Shown here one piece after another: positions 9,760 through 18,238 of a stretch of DNA of 52,132 nucleotides (within the stretch, counting starts at the first letter, position 1; each line of letters starts with the position of its first letter). Below the pieces are notes generated by a model. It saw only the letters and a program-made list of their open reading frames with translations. It had not been told where the DNA came from and searched no databases. Origin of the DNA: an uncultured Alphaproteobacteria bacterium (GTDB taxonomy: Bacteria; Pseudomonadota; Alphaproteobacteria; RF32; CAG-239); assembly GCA_947588275.1 (NCBI GenBank), contig CANPYJ010000007.1:1-52132 (forward strand), written 5' to 3'. The translations under genes and the position numbers were made by a program.

Positions 9760-12198
9760 ATGACTAAAAGAATGCTGATTGACGCTACCCAGCCCGAAGA
9801 AACACGCGTTGTGGTGCTGGACGGCAACAAACTAGAAGATGTGGAATTTGAGACGGCGCACCGCCGGCAGATTAAAGGCAACATCTATCTCGGCAAAGTT
9901 ATGCGCGTGGAGCCTTCTTTGCAGGCCTGCTTTGTCGACTATGGCGGCAATCGCCACGGATTTATGGCCTTTGGCGAAATTCATCCCGATTACTATAACC
10001 TGACCGACGAAGAACTGGCGGACGTCGACAAAGAAGTAGAAGATATTATCGAAAGCAAAAAACAGGCCATTAAAGAACGCGAAGCCGAACGCGAGCGCAT
10101 CCGGCAGGAAAAAGCTGCCGCCAGAGCGGCGCGCGAAGCCGAAAAAAATCGTTTGGAAGCTGAGGCCAAGGCCGCGGCAGAGATAAAACCGGCGGCCGAG
10201 GCAGAAACAAAGCCGGAGTCAGCGACTGAGGTCTCTGCCGACGCATCCGACGCCTTATCGACGCCGGCCGCGGCAGAAGTTTCTCTTGCCGAATCTTTGC
10301 CGGCAGAAGAACCCGACACCAGAAAACATCCGCAAAAAAAACGCCTGCTTAAAAAGCGCATTCGCAAAGAGGCCGAAGCCCGCAAAGAAGCCGAGGCCGT
10401 GCAAGCCGAAACCGCACCGGCCGAAAATCAAAACAGCGAATCCGCCGGACTGAAAGTTTTGGCCGAAGATACCGGATGTGATACTCCGTCAATCAGCGAT
10501 TATTCGGAAGAGAAAGAAGAAAAAGCATCCGGATTTGTTGACGAGGACATGGATGTCGACGACGATGACGAAGCCGATATGGACTTTGAACTGCAACGCC
10601 GGCTTATCCGTGCCCGCAAGCTGTTTCATCGCCACAAGATTCAGGAAGTGATCAAAGAAGGTCAGACCGTTTTGGTGCAGGTGGTCAAAGAAGAACGCGG
10701 CAACAAAGGCGCGGCGCTTACCACTTATCTGTCTTTGGCCGGACGCTACTGCGTTTTGATGCCAAACCGCATTAAGAGCGGCGGTGTTTCGCGCAAGATT
10801 ACCAATGCCGCCGACCGCAACCGTCTCAAAAGCATCGTTCGCGAGCTGCCGCTGACGCCCGATATGTCCATTATCGTGCGCACCGCCGGCGAAGAAAAGA
10901 CTAAAGCCGACATCGTGCGCGATTACAATTATCTTATTCGCACTTGGAATCAAATCCGCATGGATGCGCTCAAAAACAAAGCGCCTTGTCTGGTGCACGA
11001 AGAAGGCAATCTGATTAAACGCGCGCTGCGCGACATCTACAGCAAGGACACCGCGGAAATTATCGTGGCCGGCGACGAAGCCTATCAGCTAGCCAAAGAT
11101 TTCTTCCGCATTTTGTCGCCGCACAACCTGAAAAAAATCAAAAATTATCGCAACAACGACATGCCGCTGTTTCAACGTTTTCAGGTTGAGGGACAACTCG
11201 ACAAGCTGCACGACACCAACGCGCAGTTGGAATCCGGCGGCTATCTGGTTATCAACCCGACCGAGGCCTTGGTGTCTATTGATGTAAACTCGGGACGGGC
11301 GACCAAAGAAAAAGATTTGGAGGAAACCGCGCTCAAGACCAATCTGGAAGCCTGTGACGAAATAGCTCGTCAGCTCAGAATGCGCAATCTGGCCGGACTG
11401 GTGGTCATCGACTTTATCGATATGGACGAGCCGGCCAACAATCATGCGGTGGAAAAACGCATGAAAGAGGCGCTTAAGAAGGATCGTTCGCGCATTCAGG
11501 TGGGCAAAATGAGCATGTTCGGTCTGCTGGAGCTTTCGCGCCAACGCATGCATTCGGCTTTTTGGGAAAGCAATTATCAAACCTGTCCGTATTGTCAGGG
11601 CAAAGGCATTGTCCGCACGACAGAATCGGGAGCCGTCTTTGTTTTGCGCGGAATTGAAGAAGAGGGAATCAAAAACCGCTCGGCACGGGTGAACGTTTTT
11701 GTGCCGGCCGAAACCGCCCTTTATATTCTGAATCACAAACGCCAAATGCTGGTCGAATTGGAACAAAAATATAAGATGAATATTGTCATCAGCGCCGATG
11801 ACAGCATCAAATGCGTAGCTGACTACCGCATTGAACGCACGAAGCAGATTAAAGAACCGACGGTGACACAGCCTCAGGCTGAAGCCGTTGCCGAATCTCT
11901 GCCGGCAGAGACGGCCGAATCTCCGGTGCTGACGGAAGAAACACCGGCAGAACCGGCTGCTGACGAAAACCGTTTTGAACACCGCCGCGGACGTTTTGAT
12001 CGGCGGCGCGGCCGCGGCCGTTATGACCGCCGCCACGGACGCTACGAATCGGCTCCGACCGGCGAACAACCCAAAGAAAGACAAGAAGCCGTCATCTTGT
12101 ATGACAGCCACGAAGACATTACATCAAAACCGGCCGCCGCATCCGAAGAACCGGCCAAGGAGAAGTCAAACTGGTGGAAAAAGCTTATCAAAGGCTGA
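9760..12198 (+). CDS. rne: Ribonuclease E with S1-domain insertion
   Basis: Endoribonuclease initiating mRNA decay and processing rRNA and tRNA; 812 residues. The S1 RNA-binding domain starts at about residue 37 (GNIYLGKV) but is split by a charged, Ala/Glu/Lys-rich insertion of about 200 residues (80-285), then resumes at IQEVIKEGQTVLVQVVKEE. The catalytic DNase I-like domain has Asp508 (SIDVNSGRAT) and Asp551 (VVIDFIDM), 43 residues apart as in E. coli (303 and 346). The zinc-link CPYC at 609-612 also keeps E. coli spacing. The C-terminal tail has an Arg/Gly-rich RNA-binding stretch and ends SNWWKKLIKG. S1 insertions are common in alphaproteobacterial RNase E. The ATG follows GGAG by seven bases. 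Confidence 0.96.
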   Translation: MTKRMLIDATQPEETRVVVLDGNKLEDVEFETAHRRQIKGNIYLGKVMRVEPSLQACFVDYGGNRHGFMAFGEIHPDYYNLTDEELADVDKEVEDIIESKKQAIKEREAERERIRQEKAAARAAREAEKNRLEAEAKAAAEIKPAAEAETKPESATEVSADASDALSTPAAAEVSLAESLPAEEPDTRKHPQKKRLLKKRIRKEAEARKEAEAVQAETAPAENQNSESAGLKVLAEDTGCDTPSISDYSEEKEEKASGFVDEDMDVDDDDEADMDFELQRRLIRARKLFHRHKIQEVIKEGQTVLVQVVKEERGNKGAALTTYLSLAGRYCVLMPNRIKSGGVSRKITNAADRNRLKSIVRELPLTPDMSIIVRTAGEEKTKADIVRDYNYLIRTWNQIRMDALKNKAPCLVHEEGNLIKRALRDIYSKDTAEIIVAGDEAYQLAKDFFRILSPHNLKKIKNYRNNDMPLFQRFQVEGQLDKLHDTNAQLESGGYLVINPTEALVSIDVNSGRATKEKDLEETALKTNLEACDEIARQLRMRNLAGLVVIDFIDMDEPANNHAVEKRMKEALKKDRSRIQVGKMSMFGLLELSRQRMHSAFWESNYQTCPYCQGKGIVRTTESGAVFVLRGIEEEGIKNRSARVNVFVPAETALYILNHKRQMLVELEQKYKMNIVISADDSIKCVADYRIERTKQIKEPTVTQPQAEAVAESLPAETAESPVLTEETPAEPAADENRFEHRRGRFDRRRGRGRYDRRHGRYESAPTGEQPKERQEAVILYDSHEDITSKPAAASEEPAKEKSNWWKKLIKG

Positions 12199-13535
12199 GA
12201 CGGTTTTGGAATTCTGTTCTGATTGGCAGCTTGGCGCTGCCAATCCTTTTATTGCTGCCCTGTCCGAGCGTGGCGCAGGAACTGCGGCTGGTCAGCGACG
12301 AAGAAGCCGAGCAGCTGATCAGCGATATCGCCAAACCTTTGTTTGCGGCAGCAGACCAACCTTTTGACCGCAGCCGTCTTTTTTTGGTTGAAGATCCCAC
12401 TCTCAACGCTTTTGTGGCGGACGGCAATAGGTTGTTTATTCACACCGGAACCATTTTGGCTGCCGAAAGTCCGGACGAGTTGGCCGGCGTGATTGCGCAT
12501 GAAACCGGACATATTCAGGGCGGACACATCTTGAGACAAAAGATAAATCTCAGGAATCTTCAAGATGTTTCTCTGGTTTCGGCCATTTTGGCCGGCACGG
12601 CCGCCGTGCTCGGCGGTCAGGGCGATGCCGCGGCGGCGGCCGTTTTGGGCACCCAGAGTTCTATGCTGCACCAATTTGCTCATTATCGCACCGAAGAAGA
12701 ACGTTCGGCCGACGAAGCAGCTGTTCGCCTGCTGGAAAAGACACATCAGCCGGCCTCCGGAATGCTTGCCTTTATGAAAAAAATCGCTGTCCGCCAACAA
12801 TTGGAAGGAATCAGCGAAACGCCGTATTTTCGCACGCACCCGCTCAGTCAGGAACGACTGACTTTTTTTGAAGACGCAGCAAAGCGCCTGCCGGCACGGT
12901 CCGCCTCGCCGTTGCAAGAAAGATTTGAACGGGTCAAAGCCAAATTTTCTGCCTATTTGAATCCGCCGGAACGCACGCTGCGAACTTATCCGGCCGCCGA
13001 TCAACGCCCCGCCGCCCGTTATGCCCGTGCCATTGCCTATTTTAAGAAACTGCAATTTGCATCGGCCATCGGCGAACTTGACTTTCTGCTCGCGGCCGAG
13101 CCCGACAATCCGTATTTTCATGAGCTGAAAGGGCAGATTTTGCTTGAAACAGGCAAAATCAAGCCGGCCAAAGCCGAATATCAAAAGGCGGCGACACTTA
13201 AGCCCGATGCGGCGCTGCTCAAAGTCAGCTTTGCCCAAACTTTGCTTGAAGACGCGCCGACCGCGGCCGAAATTAAAGAGGCGATCAATCTGCTTAATCA
13301 AGCCGTAATTCGCCGGCCGACCGGATTTGCCTGGCTGCTTTTGGCGCGCGCTTACGGCATGCAGGGCAACGAAGCGGCAGCGGCTTATGCCGCGGCAGAA
13401 TATTCGGCTCGCATCGGGGCTCTTGACACCGCATTGGGGCAATTGGAGCAAGCTTCACGCGCCCGACCCGATCGACGTTTGGCTCTCAGGATAGAAGATT
13501 TGCGTCTGCGGCTGGACAGTTTGAAGAAAAAGTGA
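12174..13535 (+). CDS. M48 family periplasmic metalloprotease with TPR repeats (BepA-like)
   Basis: The start is a GTG inside the end of rne (25-base overlap) behind AAGGAG at 12157-12162. The 453-residue protein has a signal peptide (about 10-35, VAQ end), a zinc-metalloprotease domain with HETGH at 109-113 and a third ligand Glu176 in ERSAD, then a C-terminal half (about 280-450) of Ala-rich helical repeats that look like TPRs. This matches BepA/YfgC-type proteases, which degrade misassembled outer-membrane proteins and assist LPS transporter assembly. Overlap with rne suggests co-transcription; rne followed by an M48 protease is a recurring alphaproteobacterial arrangement. Confidence 0.92.
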   Translation: MEKAYQRLRRFWNSVLIGSLALPILLLLPCPSVAQELRLVSDEEAEQLISDIAKPLFAAADQPFDRSRLFLVEDPTLNAFVADGNRLFIHTGTILAAESPDELAGVIAHETGHIQGGHILRQKINLRNLQDVSLVSAILAGTAAVLGGQGDAAAAAVLGTQSSMLHQFAHYRTEEERSADEAAVRLLEKTHQPASGMLAFMKKIAVRQQLEGISETPYFRTHPLSQERLTFFEDAAKRLPARSASPLQERFERVKAKFSAYLNPPERTLRTYPAADQRPAARYARAIAYFKKLQFASAIGELDFLLAAEPDNPYFHELKGQILLETGKIKPAKAEYQKAATLKPDAALLKVSFAQTLLEDAPTAAEIKEAINLLNQAVIRRPTGFAWLLLARAYGMQGNEAAAAYAAAEYSARIGALDTALGQLEQASRARPDRRLALRIEDLRLRLDSLKKK

Positions 13536-13555
13536 AATTTCTGTCAAAATTTGTA

Positions 13556-13584
13556 TTGATTTTTGTTGTCTTTTGTAATATATT
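13556..13584 (+). promoter_or_regulatory. Candidate sigma-70 promoter for the 543-residue unknown gene
   Basis: TTGATT at 13556-13561 and TATATT at 13579-13584, separated by 17 bases, in an AT-rich 81-base gap. The start codon at 13617 is about 33 bases beyond the -10. Confidence 0.5.
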
Positions 13585-13616
13585 CTTGATAATTAACCTT
13601 TTTATCGAGACTGAAA

Positions 13617-15248
13617 ATGATTGGCAACTATAGTTTTAAAAACGAACATTTGATTTCGTATCTGTCTAACGAATCAATGAAAACCATATTTATGCGTGAA
13701 CGGTTTGCCCGCCGCTATACAAACAAAAAAGCCGGATATGCCCTTTTTGCCGCACTCTATGCCAAAAAATACGCAGACGAGCTCGACAAACTTGACATTG
13801 TGCAGCTTTCAGAATTGATGTACGACCTCGGCTATGCCCGCCGCAAACGCAACGACCCCGATTATAAAAATGCTTGGGAACGCTACCGCGATGTTTTGTT
13901 TGCCAAAATTCGCGCTTATCCGGAAACGGAAAAAACTGCGGAGATGCCGCTTTGGCAGCGCGAATCTTATTGCTCGGCGATTGAAACGTACAGAAAGGCC
14001 TTTTATGAACCTTTGCCTCATGACGTTTACGAGATTGCCCATGGCATCCAACGCCGACTTAAAGGTAAGCCCGTCATTTCTTCCGTCACTCTTAATCAGA
14101 TTAAAAACGCCGAGTTTAAGCCGTTGCCGATGGCAGAAATTGAGGCTCTCGGAGCCGCCTTTTTTGCCGAATCCAAGAAACTTCCGCGCGATTCCGAAGC
14201 CGCCAAAAATCTCCGCAAGCAAGGAAACCAGGCCATAAGTCAAGGCTGCGCAGAATATGCAAACCAGTATCTGAACAGCGATGAGAATCTCGACAGGCTT
14301 TCGGTTCCCGAGTTGGTCTACCTGCACAAAAATCTGCGTTTGAACAAACGATACAAAGAGCTGACCGAACGGTTGGACGCCCTGTGCGAACGGCAGCTGC
14401 GACAAGTTGTGACAGGTATCCAAAGCGATGTTATGCCGCAGCCCGAGGTCTTTAAGGCCTTGTGTTCCTACTGCCACTATCACAGCCGTGACTTTGAGAA
14501 ACGGAAAGGCAACGACGCCTTATTTAAAATCGGAAATCTGAAAAGCAGCCTGGCCAAGCTTGAGCGCATCCAAGAGCGGCTGAACAAACCCGAAAAAAAC
14601 GAGGCTGTGCCGCTTGAACGACCGATGTTGGCGCAAAATTTCGAACAAGCCTGCGAGAATCGGCAAATCCGTTTTGACAAACCGGAAAAACCCGACGGCT
14701 CATATCGGTTGTATGCGCCGCACGCGCCTGAAGACGCCGATCCATGCGGCACGCTGACGATTGCCGGCGAAACCAACATTAACCTGGACAGCGGCGAGTT
14801 TGAGCATTTTGCGGCATTGGCCGAGGCCGCAAAAAAATCCGGTTCGCCCGCGATTGTGCTGGGCGAACTCAGCCCTGATGCGCAAAAAGCCAAAAAATTT
14901 GCGGCTTTGATGGTGCTGGCCGGATACAAAGTCCGAATGGAAGTCGAGCATAACTTCAGCATGGAAGAACTGGCCGAAGTCGAACCAGAAATCCGCAAAA
15001 TGGAAGACCTTAAGCGTCTGAAAGCGGAAATCAACAAAGCCAAAATCCGCATGCAAATCGACAAAAACAATCCGGAGGCCAAGAACGACTTCAAGATGCA
15101 GCTTCGCAAATACAGCGAATACATTATTGAATTCGGCGATATTTACGACTCCCGCAGCAAAGAGCAGCGCAAACAGGCTTTCCAAAACCGACAGACGACG
15201 GCCAAAGGCAAGCCGACGAAACCGCTCAACCGCGGTTTAGAGCGCTGA
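13617..15248 (+). CDS. Hypothetical cytoplasmic protein, 543 residues
   Basis: I do not recognise this protein. It has no signal peptide or membrane segment. It is highly charged (Lys, Arg and Glu rich), predicted mostly helical, with an N-terminal half made of helix-turn-helix-like segments (for example SELMYDLGYARRKRNDP). A more compact alpha/beta-looking region lies at about 365-450 (TLTIAGETNINLDSGEF and SGSPAIVLGELSPDAQ). A lysine-rich helical tail follows (475-543). The compact region faintly recalls large polyvalent-protein associated domains (LPD7-like) found in mobile-element proteins; that is a weak impression. It has its own promoter-like sequence and its last 23 bases overlap the end of apbC on the other strand. 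The reading frame and codon use look genuine. Confidence 0.8.
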   Translation: MIGNYSFKNEHLISYLSNESMKTIFMRERFARRYTNKKAGYALFAALYAKKYADELDKLDIVQLSELMYDLGYARRKRNDPDYKNAWERYRDVLFAKIRAYPETEKTAEMPLWQRESYCSAIETYRKAFYEPLPHDVYEIAHGIQRRLKGKPVISSVTLNQIKNAEFKPLPMAEIEALGAAFFAESKKLPRDSEAAKNLRKQGNQAISQGCAEYANQYLNSDENLDRLSVPELVYLHKNLRLNKRYKELTERLDALCERQLRQVVTGIQSDVMPQPEVFKALCSYCHYHSRDFEKRKGNDALFKIGNLKSSLAKLERIQERLNKPEKNEAVPLERPMLAQNFEQACENRQIRFDKPEKPDGSYRLYAPHAPEDADPCGTLTIAGETNINLDSGEFEHFAALAEAAKKSGSPAIVLGELSPDAQKAKKFAALMVLAGYKVRMEVEHNFSMEELAEVEPEIRKMEDLKRLKAEINKAKIRMQIDKNNPEAKNDFKMQLRKYSEYIIEFGDIYDSRSKEQRKQAFQNRQTTAKGKPTKPLNRGLER

Positions 15249-16227
15249 CAATCTTTGCCGCAATATCCATATAAGCTTTGGCATGCGCGCTTTGCGGCGC
15301 CGCGCTGACAATCGGGCGTCCGGAATCGGCATGGGCGCGAATATCCATGTGCAGCGGAATTTCGCCCAAAAACGGCACGTCCAGTCTGGCCGCCGTTTCT
15401 TTGGCGCCCGCGTGGCCAAAAATTTCTGCCCGCTCGCCGCAATGCGGACACAGATAATAGCTCATATTCTCAATGATGCCTAGTATCGGCACGTCTACCC
15501 GCCGAAACATATTGACGCCCTTAACCGCGTCTATCAGGGCGATGTCCTGCGGCGTCGACACAATAACCGCGCCGGCAAAATTGAGCCGTTGCGACAAAGT
15601 TATTTGGATATCGCCGGTGCCGGGCGGCATATCAACCACCATCACGTCAATTTCGCCCCAATTAACTTCGGTCAGCAGCTGCTCAATGGCGCCGCAAGCC
15701 TTTGAACCGCGCCAAATCAGCGGTGTTTCGCGATCAATCAGCGCGCCGATGGACATTGACTTGATATTTTGGTATTCAAAAGCCTCAAAGGTTTTGCCGT
15801 CATACGAAACCGGCGCGGTCCCCTCATAACCCAGCATGGTGGGAACGGAAGGGCCGTAGATGTCGGCATCGAATAAAGCCGTCTTTTGTCCCTGAGCCGC
15901 CAAGGCCAAAGCCAGATTTACCGCGGTGGTCGACTTGCCGACGCCGCCCTTGCCGGAAGCTACGGCGATAATTTTTTTGACACCGCGAATCTGCCACTTT
16001 TGCGGCTGCTCAAACAACGGCTGTGCCGTCCTGACCGCCGTATGGATAACCGCGACTTTGTCAATTCCGGACAAGGTTTTGACTTCTTTCTCTATGGCTT
16101 CGGTTTTGGCGCTGTCTTCCGCCGCGTTTTGCAGCGTGACGATGACCCTCCGGCCAAAAATGCCGATATTGGCGATTTCAGCCTCGGAATAATATTTGCC
16201 GACGATGGCTTTGATTTGCTCTTCCAT
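15226..16227 (-). CDS. apbC: Iron-sulfur cluster carrier protein Mrp/ApbC
   Basis: P-loop NTPase that carries and delivers iron-sulfur clusters; 333 residues. An N-terminal MIP18/DUF59 domain (about 1-75) is followed by the deviant Walker A GKGGVGKS at 92-99, the DADIYGPSVPTMLG segment, DMPPGTGD at 199-206 and the cluster-binding CxxC at Cys260 and Cys263 (YYLCPHCGE). All hallmark features are intact. It is divergent from hflK and convergent with the unknown 543-residue gene, whose 3' end it overlaps by 23 bases. Confidence 0.95.
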   Translation of the reverse strand: MEEQIKAIVGKYYSEAEIANIGIFGRRVIVTLQNAAEDSAKTEAIEKEVKTLSGIDKVAVIHTAVRTAQPLFEQPQKWQIRGVKKIIAVASGKGGVGKSTTAVNLALALAAQGQKTALFDADIYGPSVPTMLGYEGTAPVSYDGKTFEAFEYQNIKSMSIGALIDRETPLIWRGSKACGAIEQLLTEVNWGEIDVMVVDMPPGTGDIQITLSQRLNFAGAVIVSTPQDIALIDAVKGVNMFRRVDVPILGIIENMSYYLCPHCGERAEIFGHAGAKETAARLDVPFLGEIPLHMDIRAHADSGRPIVSAAPQSAHAKAYMDIAAKIVSALNRG

Positions 16228-16262
16228 GTTAAGGCGTTCCTGTTGATAGATGTTTTCGCTTG

Positions 16263-16293
16263 TTGTTTTATTGCTCTATTTATATTATATAAT
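16263..16293 (+). promoter_or_regulatory. Candidate hflK promoter
   Basis: TTGTTT at 16263-16268 and TATAAT at 16288-16293 with 19 bases between. The -10 is perfect but the spacing is long; overlapping alternative -10 hexamers exist in the same AT-rich tract. It lies 39 bases upstream of the hflK ATG. Confidence 0.4.
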
Positions 16294-16331
16294 TCAAGTA
16301 AAGCAACCAAAAAAGTCAGGGAGACAATTTT

Positions 16332-17363
16332 ATGGTACAAATTCCTAATCCGTGGGAAGACGGCGAAGACGACAATCCTTGGAAAAACAACGACCCTCAA
16401 TATAAGAAGTCGCCCATGCGCGCACCCCGCGCCGGCAATGAGACAAACTTTGAATTTCGGTGGAGTTATGTCGTTGCGGCGCTGATTTTGGTGTGGCTGG
16501 CATCCGGATTTTATCAAGTACAGCCGAACGAAGAAGGCGTGGTTTTGCGTTTCGGCGCTTACAACGAAACCACGGATTCCGGTCTGCACTATCACCTGCC
16601 CTATCCGATTGAAACCGTTCAAAAAGTCAATATCACTCAAGAACGCAGCATCAATCTGGGCGTGACCGAGCCGACCAAAAGAGACGATTTCAGCGAAAGC
16701 CACATGCTGACCGGCGATGAAAATATCGTTGACATCAACCTGACTATCGTGTGGCGCGTTTCTGACGCCAAAGACTATCTGTTTAACATGCAGAATCCCG
16801 ACCAAACCGTGCGGGTGGCGGCGCAGTCGGTTTTGCGCGAAATCGTCGGACAATCGCAAATGCTGCCGATTATCTCCGGCGACCGCGGCAAAGTCGAAGA
16901 CGAAACCAAAGAAGAGCTGCAAAAAGTGCTTGACGAGTTCGGCGCCGGCATACAGATTGTGCGCGTCAAACTGCAAAAAGCCGATCCGCCGCGGCAGGTG
17001 GTGGACGCGTTTAACGAAGTGCAGCGCGCTAAGGCCGACATGGAGCGCTTTAAGAATGAGGCCGAAGCTTATCGCAACGAAATTCTGCCCAAGTCGCGCG
17101 GTGAGGCTGCACAGCGCCTGCAAAACGCCGAAGCCTACAAACAAGCCGTGGTGAGCAAAGCGCAAGGCGAAGCCGCTCGCTTTTTGTCGGTGTATGAAGC
17201 TTATAAGCAAGGCAAAGACGTCACCTCCAAACGCCTATATCTGGAAACGATGGAAAACGTGCTGGGCCAATCCAACACCGTCATTATCGATCCCTCGGCC
17301 AAAGGCGGCAACGTGTTGCCGATTTTGCCGCTTGGTTCAGCTGCAGCCGCCAAAGGAGAATAA
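16332..17363 (+). CDS. hflK: HflK, subunit of the HflKC membrane complex
   Basis: SPFH/band-7 protein, 343 residues, that with HflC forms a large cage around the FtsH protease and modulates its proteolysis. It has a Pro/Asn/Trp-rich cytoplasmic N-terminus (MVQIPNPWEDGEDDNPW), a single membrane segment at about 47-64, a band-7 domain (VQPNEEGVVLRFG onward) and a C-terminal coiled-coil of Ala/Glu/Lys repeats. The GGGAGA ribosome site precedes the ATG. The gene is two bases from hflC and begins a hflK-hflC-degP-holC run. Confidence 0.95.
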   Translation: MVQIPNPWEDGEDDNPWKNNDPQYKKSPMRAPRAGNETNFEFRWSYVVAALILVWLASGFYQVQPNEEGVVLRFGAYNETTDSGLHYHLPYPIETVQKVNITQERSINLGVTEPTKRDDFSESHMLTGDENIVDINLTIVWRVSDAKDYLFNMQNPDQTVRVAAQSVLREIVGQSQMLPIISGDRGKVEDETKEELQKVLDEFGAGIQIVRVKLQKADPPRQVVDAFNEVQRAKADMERFKNEAEAYRNEILPKSRGEAAQRLQNAEAYKQAVVSKAQGEAARFLSVYEAYKQGKDVTSKRLYLETMENVLGQSNTVIIDPSAKGGNVLPILPLGSAAAAKGE

Positions 17364-17365
17364 AA

Positions 17366-18238
17366 ATGTCTGACAAAATCAAAATCAGTTTGGGAATTGC
17401 GGCGGCAGCCGTTTTGTTTACGCTGGCCAACGCGGTTTATGTGGTGACCCAGACCGAACAAGCCATTGTGCTGCAATTCGGCGATCCGGTGCGCGTGGTT
17501 CAGGAACCTGGGCTGAAACTCAAGATACCCTTCATCCAGAAAGTGGTGTTTTATGACAACCGTCTGCTCAATCTTGATCCGCCGGCGCAGGAAGTGGTGC
17601 TGAATGATAAAAAACGGCTTGACGTCGACAGTTTCACGCGCTACCGCATTGTCGATCCGCTGCGCTTTTACAAAACCGTACGCACGGAAATTCAAGCGCG
17701 CTCCAAACTGGAAGAAATCGTCAACTCGTCAGTGCGCAAAATCTTGGGTCGGATTACCCTGCCCGAACTGCTCTCGCAGCAGCGCACCCAGATTATGAGC
17801 GACATCAGTCAGGCCGTCAAAATCGATGCCCAGCAAATCGGCGTCAGCGTGGCTGACGTGCGCATCCGCCGCGCAGACCTGCCGGTGGAGGTTTTGCAGG
17901 CCATCAATGCACGAATGAAAGCCGAACGCGAGCGCGATGCCAAGGAATTTCGCGCAACCGGCCAACAGGAGGCGCAAAAAATCCGCGCCACCGCGGAGAA
18001 AGAACAGGCCGTTATTATCGCCAATGCCGAAAAACAAGCCCAAATCATCCGCGGCGAAGGCGACAATCAGGCAATTGCCATCTGGAATCAGGCCGCCGGC
18101 ACAGATGCAGACTTTTTTGCCTTTTATCGCTCGCTTGAAGCCTATAAAAATTCGTTTGCCGGCAAAGACACTTCTATGGTCTTGGCGCCTGACAGCGAGT
18201 TTTTTGACTACTTTGGAAAAACCGAAAAGAGAAAGTAA
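17366..18238 (+). CDS. hflC: HflC, subunit of the HflKC membrane complex
   Basis: Band-7 protein, 290 residues, with an N-terminal membrane segment (about 8-27), the YVVTQTEQAIVLQFG start of the SPFH domain, the LLNLDPPAQEVVLNDKK segment and a long Ala/Glu/Arg-rich coiled-coil (about 175-235). Together with HflK it regulates FtsH. Its TAA overlaps the ATG of the downstream protease gene by one base (TAATG), so translation is probably coupled. Confidence 0.95.
   Translation: MSDKIKISLGIAAAAVLFTLANAVYVVTQTEQAIVLQFGDPVRVVQEPGLKLKIPFIQKVVFYDNRLLNLDPPAQEVVLNDKKRLDVDSFTRYRIVDPLRFYKTVRTEIQARSKLEEIVNSSVRKILGRITLPELLSQQRTQIMSDISQAVKIDAQQIGVSVADVRIRRADLPVEVLQAINARMKAERERDAKEFRATGQQEAQKIRATAEKEQAVIIANAEKQAQIIRGEGDNQAIAIWNQAAGTDADFFAFYRSLEAYKNSFAGKDTSMVLAPDSEFFDYFGKTEKRK

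Noticed and set aside
11089..12111. 340-residue open frame antisense to rne
   Set aside because: rne catalytic and zinc motifs lie on the sense strand throughout this interval.
12249..13451. 400-residue open frame antisense to the M48 protease gene
   Set aside because: The sense gene carries intact zinc motifs; the antisense product is basic and featureless.
16092..17210. 372-residue open frame antisense to hflK
   Set aside because: Shadow of hflK and its upstream region; low-complexity, Phe/His-rich, no ribosome site.
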